From positions 1 through 64,000 of the forward strand of contig NZ_NTGE01000160.1 of the NCBI RefSeq assembly GCF_002291145.1: a stretch of DNA of 64,000 nt. The letters run 5' to 3'. Of this stretch, positions 58,041 through 64,000 are shown piece after piece (the stretch's first letter is position 1; each line of letters opens with the position of its first letter). Below the pieces are notes generated by a model. That model did no database searches. It was given only the letters and a program-made list of their open reading frames with translations, and was not told where the DNA came from. This DNA is from Streptomyces sp. SA15 (GTDB taxonomy: Bacteria > Actinomycetota > Actinomycetes > Streptomycetales > Streptomycetaceae). Position numbers and translations under genes: made by a program.

Positions 58041-61000
58041 TTGCGCAGACAAGTGAAAAGAGCATGCGCGGCCACGGTCGCCACCGCGGCCGCCGTGGCC
58101 CTGGCGGCGGGCATGACCAGCCCGGCGTCGGCGGAGGGAGAGCGGCAGACCACCGGTGCCGCGAAGACCTCGCTCAAGGCGAAGCACCGCATCACCCTGA
58201 TCACGGGTGACCGCGTCACCGTCGACTCCAAGGGCCAGGTAGTGGGCCTGGAGCGGGCGAAGGGGCGCCAGCACATACCCGTTCAGATCCGCAAGGTCGA
58301 CGGCCACACCCTCGTGATCCCGGCCGACGCGGCCCGTCTGGTCAGCACCGGCAAGCTGGACCAGCGGCTCTTCGACGTCACCGAACTCAGCAAGTCCGCG
58401 ACCCGCAAGTCCCAGGCCAAGGGCCTGAAGGTCATCGTCGGCTACAAGGGAGCCGCCGCCGGCGCCAAGGCCGACGTCCGTGACGCGGGCAAGCTCCGCC
58501 AGAGCCTCGAGTCCCTGAACGCCGACGCCGTCCAGACTCCGCACGAGGACGCGCCCGAGCTGTGGGACGCCGTCACCAACGGCGCCAGGACCGCCTCCGG
58601 CATCGCGCACGTCTGGCTCGACGGCGTCCGCAAGGCCAGCCTCGACAAGTCCGTGCCGCAGATCGGCGCCCCCAAGGCGTGGGCGGCCGGCTACGACGGC
58701 AAGGGCGTCAAGATCGCCGTACTGGACACCGGCGTCGACGCGACCCACCCGGACCTCAAGGACCAGGTGATCGCGGCCAAGAACTTCACTCCGGCCGCCG
58801 ACGCCACCGACAAGCAGGGCCACGGCACGCACGTCGCGTCCATCGCGGCGGGCACCGGAGCCAAGTCCGGCGGCAAGTACAAGGGCGTGGCGCCCGGCGC
58901 CGACGTCCTGAGCGGCAAGGTCCTCGACGACAACGGCTTCGGCGACGACTCCGGCATCCTCGCCGGCATGGAGTGGGCGGCCGAGCAGGGCGCCCAGGTC
59001 GTCAACCTCAGCCTCGGCGGCACGGACACCCCCGAGGTGGACCCCCTGGAGGCGGCCGTCAACAAGCTGTCCGCCGAGAAGGGCATCCTCTTCGCGATCG
59101 CGGCGGGCAACTCCGGCCCGGAGTCGGTCGGTTCACCGGGCAGCGCGGACGCCGCGCTCACCGTCGGCGCCGTCGACGACAAGGACAAGCTCGCCGACTT
59201 CTCCTCGACCGGCCCGCGCCTCGGCGACGGCGCCATCAAGCCCGACGTCACCGCGCCGGGCGTGGACACCACGGCCGCGGCCGCCAAGGGCAGCGCCATC
59301 GCGCAGGAGGTCGGCGAGAACCCCGCCGGCTACCTGACCATCTCGGGTACGTCGATGGCGACCCCGCACGTCGCGGGCGCCGCCGCGATCCTCAAGCAGC
59401 AGCACCCGGACTGGACGTACGCCGAGCTCAAGGGCGCGCTGACCGGTTCGACCAAGGGCGGCAAGTACAACCCGTTCCAGCAGGGTTCGGGCCGTATCCA
59501 GGTCGACAAGGCCATCAAGCAGACCGTGATCGCCGACCCGGTGTCGGTCAGCTTCGGCACGCAGCAGTGGCCGCACACCGACGACAAGCCGGTCACCAAG
59601 CAGCTGACGTACCGCAACCTCGGCACGAAGCCCGTCACGCTGAAGCTGACGTCGACCGCCACCAACCCCAAGGGCCAGGCCGCTCCGGCCGGCTTCTTCA
59701 AGCTCAGCGCCACCACGGTCACCGTCCCGGCGAACGGCCGGGCCTCCGTGGACATGACCGTCAACACCAAGCTGGGCGGCACGCTCGACGGCGCGTACTC
59801 CGCGTACGTGACGGCGACGGGCGGCGGCCAGAGCGTCCGTACGGCCGCGGCCGTGCAGCGCGAGCTGGAGTCGTACGACGTCACCGTCAAGCACATCGGC
59901 CGGGACGGGCAGCCGACGGACGTCCACAGCACCGTCCTGTTCGGCTACACGGGCCTGGCCAAGGGCCGGTTCTACGAGGTCCCGGCGGCCGCCTCCGGCA
60001 CCACGACCATGCGCCTGCCCAAGGGCACCTACCTGCTGGACGCCTGGATCGCGAAGGACTTCCAGAACTTCGAGGGCGGCCTCGACTGGGTGGTCCAGCC
60101 GAAGCTGACCGTCACCAAGAACACCTCCGTGACGATCGACGCCCGCAAGACCAAGGCGGCCGACATCAGGGTCCCGGACGCGCAGGCCAAGCCGACGTCC
60201 GCAGTGGGCAGCTACTTCTACGAGCCCGCGCTCGTCGGCGTCGCCTTCGGCATCGACTCCTTCGCCAACCTGCGCATGGCCCACCAGGGCGCGGAGGCGA
60301 CCGGCCTGACGCAGACCTGGAGCGGCCAGTGGACCAAGGGCGCGGCCGCCGAGTACGACGTGGCCACCACCGCCAAGGTCAAGAAGATCCAGGGTGACAA
60401 GGTCCGCCACTTCAAGGCGAGCGAACTGAGCACGGTGAAGAACAACCTCGGTGCCCCCGCCTCCGGCAAGACCGGCGCGCTGGTCGCCGTGGGTGTCTTC
60501 CCGGACGACGTGGCCTTCGGTAACCCGGTGGAGCAGAAGCTGCCGGGTGCCCGCACGCTGTACCTCTCGACGTCCGACAAGATCCAGTGGACCTTCGACT
60601 TCGAGCAGTACGGCGGCAAGGACGCGGACGGCTTCCCGATCGCCGACGCCTTCTACACGCTGGGGAACCCGCAGACCTTCAAGGCGGGCCAGAAGTACAC
60701 GAAGACCTTCAACACCGCGGTCTTCGGCCCGCACCTGAACGCGGAGTTCGGGCTCTTCCGCGAGGACAACGGCATCTACGGCTACCTGCCGCTGTTCGCG
60801 GACTCGGCGGGCCACGCCGGTTCGTCCGACTTCACGTCGGTCGCCACCACGCTGTACCGCAACGGCACGAAGGTCGGCACGCACGACGACCCGCTGTTCG
60901 GCGAGAAGCTGTTCAAGGTCCCGTCCGGCGACGCCGAGTACAAGCTGACCACCTCGGTCAAGCGCAGCGTCAAGGTCGCGGCCGCCTCCACCCGGATCGA

Positions 61001-61352
61001 CGCGAGCTGGACCTTCCGCTCGAAGAAGCCGGCGAACGGCGACGCGAAGCTGCCCGCATCCACGGTCCGCTTCAACGCCAAGACCGGCCTGGACAGCCGC
61101 GTCGAGGCCGGCAAGACGGTGTCGATCCCGGTCACCGTCGAGGGCGCGGCGAAGGGCTCCAACCTGAAGTCGCTGGCGACCTACGTGTCGTACGACTACG
61201 GCCAGACCTGGAAGAAGATCGAGGTCAAGAACGGCAAGATCACCGTGAAGAACCCGGCGAAGGGGAAGGCCATCTCCTTCCACGCCAAGATCGCCGACAA
61301 GAAGGGCAACAAGTCGACGATCTCGATCTACAACGCGTACTACGGGAAGTAA
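58041..61352 (+). CDS. Secreted S8 family serine protease (subtilase), large
   Basis: An 1103-residue secreted subtilase. Signal peptide (KRACAATVATAAAVALAAGMTSPASA), a propeptide of about 180 residues and the catalytic domain with Asp229 (VLDTGVDATHPDL), His261 (GHGTHVASIAAG), oxyanion Asn (AAGNSGP) and Ser438 (GTSMATPHVAGAA). About 600 C-terminal residues are beta-rich, with no Cys-rich region. The start is uncertain: TTG 58041 lies 4 nt after AGGGGG, and GTG 58053 is the next option. It is expected to digest extracellular protein. A terminator follows. Confidence 0.92.
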   Translation: MRRQVKRACAATVATAAAVALAAGMTSPASAEGERQTTGAAKTSLKAKHRITLITGDRVTVDSKGQVVGLERAKGRQHIPVQIRKVDGHTLVIPADAARLVSTGKLDQRLFDVTELSKSATRKSQAKGLKVIVGYKGAAAGAKADVRDAGKLRQSLESLNADAVQTPHEDAPELWDAVTNGARTASGIAHVWLDGVRKASLDKSVPQIGAPKAWAAGYDGKGVKIAVLDTGVDATHPDLKDQVIAAKNFTPAADATDKQGHGTHVASIAAGTGAKSGGKYKGVAPGADVLSGKVLDDNGFGDDSGILAGMEWAAEQGAQVVNLSLGGTDTPEVDPLEAAVNKLSAEKGILFAIAAGNSGPESVGSPGSADAALTVGAVDDKDKLADFSSTGPRLGDGAIKPDVTAPGVDTTAAAAKGSAIAQEVGENPAGYLTISGTSMATPHVAGAAAILKQQHPDWTYAELKGALTGSTKGGKYNPFQQGSGRIQVDKAIKQTVIADPVSVSFGTQQWPHTDDKPVTKQLTYRNLGTKPVTLKLTSTATNPKGQAAPAGFFKLSATTVTVPANGRASVDMTVNTKLGGTLDGAYSAYVTATGGGQSVRTAAAVQRELESYDVTVKHIGRDGQPTDVHSTVLFGYTGLAKGRFYEVPAAASGTTTMRLPKGTYLLDAWIAKDFQNFEGGLDWVVQPKLTVTKNTSVTIDARKTKAADIRVPDAQAKPTSAVGSYFYEPALVGVAFGIDSFANLRMAHQGAEATGLTQTWSGQWTKGAAAEYDVATTAKVKKIQGDKVRHFKASELSTVKNNLGAPASGKTGALVAVGVFPDDVAFGNPVEQKLPGARTLYLSTSDKIQWTFDFEQYGGKDADGFPIADAFYTLGNPQTFKAGQKYTKTFNTAVFGPHLNAEFGLFREDNGIYGYLPLFADSAGHAGSSDFTSVATTLYRNGTKVGTHDDPLFGEKLFKVPSGDAEYKLTTSVKRSVKVAAASTRIDASWTFRSKKPANGDAKLPASTVRFNAKTGLDSRVEAGKTVSIPVTVEGAAKGSNLKSLATYVSYDYGQTWKKIEVKNGKITVKNPAKGKAISFHAKIADKKGNKSTISIYNAYYGK

Positions 61353-61367
61353 CCTCCCGCACGCGAG

Positions 61368-61402
61368 CGGCCTGTCCAGGACCCCGTGTCCTGGGCAGGC
61401 CG
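61368..61402 (+). terminator. Terminator after subtilase gene
   Basis: CGGCCTGTCCAGGA (61368-61381) pairs with TCCTGGGCAGGCCG (61389-61402) with one G-U, loop 7 nt, followed by TTGCTCTT. Confidence 0.8.
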
Positions 61403-61494
61403 TTGCTCTTGGGGGGTCGGGGCCGCGTGGCGGCCGCGGGGAGCCGGGCCGCCACCGGCGGGGGCCGCACGCCGCGGGGGCGAGACCGCCTGAA

Positions 61495-61580
61495 CAGTGA
61501 TTGGCAGATCTGTTCCACCCCCGCGAAGGAAAACCCCAGGTCACGTGGCCGTGCCGGTGGAACAGATCTGCCAATCACTG
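61495..61580. repeat. 25-bp perfect inverted repeat with 36-bp spacer
   Basis: Arms 61495-61519 (begins CAGTGATTGGCAGATCTG) and 61556-61580 (ends CAGATCTGCCAATCACTG) are exact reverse complements over 25 bp. The arms are AT-richer than flanking DNA. The spacer has GGTCACGTGGCC at its centre. It lies between the subtilase terminator and the globin gene. It could be a very stable hairpin, a tiny mobile element or a regulatory site. Confidence 0.9.
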
Positions 61581-61656
61581 AGCATCAGGACAGATTGGCG
61601 GTGCCGACCGTACCGGAGGAAGGGCGTCCCGTCGGCGTTCGTGATTGCGTGGGGGC

Positions 61657-62427
61657 ATGACGACTCAGACGGTCGAGTACATCCGGTACCGCATCCCCGA
61701 AGAGCAGTCGGCGGAGTTTCTGTCCGCCTACACCCGCGCCGCGGCCCAGCTGGCGGCGGCACCGCAGTGCGTCGACTATGAACTGGCCCGCTGCGAGGAG
61801 GACTTCGAGCACTTCGTCCTGCGTATCACCTGGACCTCCACCGAGGACCACCTCGAAGGTTTCCGCAAGTCCGAGCTGTTCACGGACTTCCTGGCCGAGA
61901 TCCGCCCGTACGTCGCCAGCATCCAGGAGATGCGCCACTACAAGCCGACGACCGTGCGCGGAACCGGCTCCGCCGTCCCCACGCTGTACGAGTGGGCGGG
62001 CGGCGCGGAGGCCTTCGCCCGCCTCACGTCGGTCTTCTACGACAAGGTCCTCGAGGACGACCTCCTGGCGCCGGTGTTCGCGGGACTGGTCCCCGAGCAC
62101 GCCCAGCACGTGGCCGTGTGGATGGCCGAGGTGTTCGGCGGCCCGCCCGCCTACTCCGAGACGCAGGGCGGCCACGGGCACATGGTCGCCAAGCACATGG
62201 GCCGGGGCATCACCGAGCCCCAGCGCCGCCGCTGGGTGAATCTGATCCAGGACGCGGCGGACGAGGCGGGCCTGCCGACGGACGCCGAGTTCCGTTCGGC
62301 CTTCCTCGCCTACGTGGAGTGGGGCACGCGGCTGGCCGTCCACTTCTCCGGCCCGGACGCGAAGCCGCCGGCGGAGCAGCCGGTGCCGAAGTGGACGTGG
62401 GGTGCGGCGCCGCCGTATCAGGGCTGA
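61657..62427 (+). CDS. Antibiotic-biosynthesis-monooxygenase/truncated haemoglobin fusion
   Basis: A 256-residue two-domain protein. Residues 1-95 form an ABM-type ferredoxin-like domain (YIRYRIPEEQSAEFLSAYTRAA, VLRITWTSTEDHLEGFRKS). Residues 105-235 form a group II truncated haemoglobin (WAGGAEAFARLTSVFYDKV with B10 Tyr, HMVAKHMGRG, RRRWVNLI with Trp at G8). A comparable chimera has been described in S. avermitilis (recalled). It may oxidise an aromatic compound using globin-bound oxygen or detoxify NO. ATG 61657 is preceded by a weak GGGGG site. Confidence 0.88.
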   Translation: MTTQTVEYIRYRIPEEQSAEFLSAYTRAAAQLAAAPQCVDYELARCEEDFEHFVLRITWTSTEDHLEGFRKSELFTDFLAEIRPYVASIQEMRHYKPTTVRGTGSAVPTLYEWAGGAEAFARLTSVFYDKVLEDDLLAPVFAGLVPEHAQHVAVWMAEVFGGPPAYSETQGGHGHMVAKHMGRGITEPQRRRWVNLIQDAADEAGLPTDAEFRSAFLAYVEWGTRLAVHFSGPDAKPPAEQPVPKWTWGAAPPYQG

Positions 62428-62445
62428 TGTGGGCTGCGGGGCTCC

Positions 62446-62477
62446 GTCGATCACTCAACGGGTCGATCACTCAACGG
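62446..62477. repeat. 16-bp tandem repeat at the end of the EamA gene
   Basis: Units GTCGATCACTCAACGG at 62446-62461 and 62462-62477. The second copy includes the EamA stop codon (TGA at 62473-62471 on the minus strand). Confidence 0.9.
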
Positions 62478-63430
62478 GCGGTTGGTACACCAGCGGCTTC
62501 GGGCTCGTCCGGCACGAGCCCCGCGTCCGGCTTCGCCGCGGCTCCCCGCTCCCGCTCGATCATGCCCAGCGCCACCCCCGCGATGATGATGACGCCGCCC
62601 GTCGCCTGGGCCGGCCGGATCGACTCCCCGTTGATCACGACGGCGCCGACGACGCCGAAGACCGGGACCAGGTTGAGGATGTTCACCGCGACGCTCGACG
62701 CCATCCTGCGCAGGCCGTAGTTGTAGAGCAGGAAGCCGCCGACCGAGCACGCCACGGCCAGGTAGACCAGCAGCGAGGAGGCGGTCGCGCCCGGCATCCG
62801 CCAGTCGTCGGCCTCCAGCAGGGAGGCGAGGAGGAACCCGGCCGCACCCGCCAGAGTCTGGTGGTACGTGACGCTCACGGCGTTCTGACCGGCACTCGCG
62901 CGCTTGCCGAGCACGTTGTAACCGGCCCAGGCCAGCCCGCCGAGCAGCAGAAGGATGTCTCCCGTCCACCGTGAACTTCCGCCGACCTGGGCTCCGTTGC
63001 GTACGACGAGGAAGGCGCCGACGGTGGCCAGCAGCACGCCCGTGACACGCGGCAGCGGCATCCGGGTGCGGAAGACGACCAGTTCCAGCAGCATCGTCAT
63101 CAGCGGGTACGTGGCCACGATCAGGGACGCGTCGGAGGCCGTGGACAGGTCGACGCCGACGTTCTCCAGGACGAAGTAGACGGTGATGCCGAGGAATCCG
63201 CTCAGGTAGAGCTGCCGCCGCTGCCGTGGGTCCGGCCGGGCCGGGCGATGCCGGTTCAGCCGGACCAGCACGCCCAGGAGTAACGCCGCCAGGGTGAACC
63301 TGATGGCGCCGATGGTCAGCGGGCCGACGTCATCCAGCACCTGCTTGGTCACCGCGTACGAACTGCTCCAGAACAGCGCGGCTGCCATGACCGCACACAC
63401 TGCCCACACCGTTGGCCCTCGCTCACGCAT
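62471..63430 (-). CDS. EamA/DMT family transporter
   Basis: A 319-residue drug/metabolite transporter with ten predicted membrane segments in two five-helix EamA halves (AVCAVMAAALFWSSSYAVTKQVL, PLTIGAIRFTLAALLLGVLV; DILLLLGGLAWAGYNVLGKRA). It is probably an exporter of amino acids or metabolites and is transcribed divergently from an Lrp/AsnC-type regulator, a common pairing. ATG 63430 (MRERGPTVWAV) is preferred; GTG 63463 would add MFSGNGEGRLQ. Confidence 0.9.
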   Translation of the reverse strand: MRERGPTVWAVCAVMAAALFWSSSYAVTKQVLDDVGPLTIGAIRFTLAALLLGVLVRLNRHRPARPDPRQRRQLYLSGFLGITVYFVLENVGVDLSTASDASLIVATYPLMTMLLELVVFRTRMPLPRVTGVLLATVGAFLVVRNGAQVGGSSRWTGDILLLLGGLAWAGYNVLGKRASAGQNAVSVTYHQTLAGAAGFLLASLLEADDWRMPGATASSLLVYLAVACSVGGFLLYNYGLRRMASSVAVNILNLVPVFGVVGAVVINGESIRPAQATGGVIIIAGVALGMIERERGAAAKPDAGLVPDEPEAAGVPTAR

Positions 63431-63531
63431 CTGAAGTCGCCCCTCTCCATTACCACTGAACACGCCGCGTCCGAACGAACGTCAGCCAGCTGGGGGGGAG
63501 GCTAGCAAGATCATCGAAGATCACGCGTAGA

Positions 63532-63551
63532 ATCCGAATTACCTTCGGAAT
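63532..63551. promoter_or_regulatory. Candidate Lrp-type operator between divergent genes
   Basis: ATCCGAATTACCTTCGGAAT, with CCGAA/TTCGG arms spaced by 5 bp, lies in the 140-bp spacer between the EamA and Lrp/AsnC genes. The regulator could control both. Confidence 0.4.
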
Positions 63552-63570
63552 CCGGTGAGATGAGGTAAGC

Positions 63571-64000
63571 GTGGACGAACTAGATTCGGCGTTGGTGCGG
63601 ATGCTCCAGGAGGACGGTCGGCGCACCAACCGGGACATGGCCCAGGCGCTCGGTATCGCCCCGTCCACCTGTCTGGAACGGATCCGGTCGCTGCGCCAGA
63701 GCGGCGTCCTGACGGGATTTCACGCGGAGGCCGACCTCGCGGCGATCGGCCGCGGGCTGCAGGCCGTGATCGCCGTACGGGTCCGCCCGCCGACGCGTGC
63801 GGTGATCGAGGCCTTCCAGGCCTTCCTGGAGCGGATGCCCGAGGTGATCTCGATCTTCGTCCTCACCGGAAACGACGACTTCCTGGTGCATGTCGCGGTC
63901 CGTGACACCGACCATCTGCACGCGGTGGTCCTGGACAAGCTGACGAAGCGCCCGGAACTCGCCGACGTACGGACGTCGGTGGTCTACGGGCACATGCGCA
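63571..64000 (+). CDS. Lrp/AsnC family regulator, 3' end outside window
   Basis: The frame is open from GTG 63571 to the window end (143 full codons). The N-terminal winged helix reads MDELDSALVRMLQEDGRRTN, then DMAQALGIAPSTCLERIRSL. The RAM (effector-binding) domain follows (GLQAVIAVRVRPPTRAVIEAFQAFL, VISIFVLTGNDDFLVHVAVRD). It probably controls the divergent EamA exporter in response to an amino acid. A GAGGT ribosome site precedes the GTG by 6 nt. The last residues and stop codon lie outside. Confidence 0.9.
   Translation, partial: MDELDSALVRMLQEDGRRTNRDMAQALGIAPSTCLERIRSLRQSGVLTGFHAEADLAAIGRGLQAVIAVRVRPPTRAVIEAFQAFLERMPEVISIFVLTGNDDFLVHVAVRDTDHLHAVVLDKLTKRPELADVRTSVVYGHMR

Noticed and set aside
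59133..61574. 813-codon minus-strand open frame
   Set aside because: It is antisense to the subtilase and has only Arg/Gly/Leu/Val low-complexity sequence.

Overview
The window is a high-GC chromosomal segment of a Streptomyces or close relative. Codon third positions are almost all G or C, GTG and TTG starts are common, and secreted proteins, sortase-type anchors and sigma factors are plentiful. From memory, the gene order (BMP lipoproteins, nucleoside ABC importer, cdd, deoA, add, afsQ2-afsQ1-sigQ, deoC, punA, accA2, maf, pccE-pccB, birA, cya, hutH, L,D-transpeptidase) follows the S. coelicolor block around SCO4880 to SCO4940. No rRNA, tRNA, CRISPR array, prophage or intact insertion sequence was seen.

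The dominant theme is nucleoside and deoxynucleoside uptake and catabolism, spread over about 32 kb and tied together by a 12-bp palindrome, CTACGCGCGTAG. Four perfect copies and two one-mismatch copies were found. They precede two BMP-type nucleoside-binding lipoproteins (4380, 6459), the operon for ATPase, two permeases, Cdd and DeoA (7.7-13.5 kb), add (20178), deoC with two aldehyde dehydrogenase genes (32374 leftward), and punA (36094 leftward). Together these take nucleosides from import through deamination and phosphorolysis to pentose 5-phosphates and acetaldehyde. A PGM2-type phosphohexomutase (33314-34945) could be the phosphopentomutase. The aldehyde dehydrogenase pair resembles a split two-domain ALDH16 enzyme and could oxidise the acetaldehyde from DeoC. 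A DeoR-type regulator (38686) is a possible controller, but its own promoter lacks the palindrome.

Layout: 1-4.1 kb, end of an NB-ARC transcriptional activator and a DrrAB-type drug exporter. 4.3-13.5 kb, nucleoside importer and pyrimidine catabolism. 13.5-20 kb, Uma2 protein, AEC transporter, STAS protein, ECF sigma factor, MFS/LysR pair and hydrolase. 20-23 kb, add, repetitive secreted protein, PspC and VanZ proteins. 23-27 kb, AfsQ1/AfsQ2 two-component system with its lipoprotein and divergent sigQ. 27-38.5 kb, uridine kinase, secreted protein, toxin-antitoxin pair, aldehyde dehydrogenases/deoC, phosphomutase, punA and an LpdA-like flavoprotein. 38.7-46.1 kb, DeoR regulator and the acyl-CoA (propionyl-CoA) carboxylase region with maf, a tiny membrane protein and biotin ligase. 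46-54 kb, adenylate cyclase, enoyl-CoA hydratase, GAF-GGDEF protein, hutH, lipoprotein and LAXTG protein. 54-61.4 kb, L,D-transpeptidase, MacB-type ABC system and a large subtilase. 61.4-64 kb, a perfect 25-bp inverted repeat, an ABM-truncated haemoglobin fusion, an EamA transporter and a divergent Lrp/AsnC gene cut by the window end.

Intergenic DNA holds many strong hairpins, several direct repeats, and Streptomyces-type dispersed palindromic repeats. One repeat family also lies in frame inside sigQ and the cyclase gene. Many genes have a TANNNT hexamer 6-7 nt before the start codon and are probably translated from leaderless mRNAs. All functional statements rest on reading motifs by eye. 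No database search was run.
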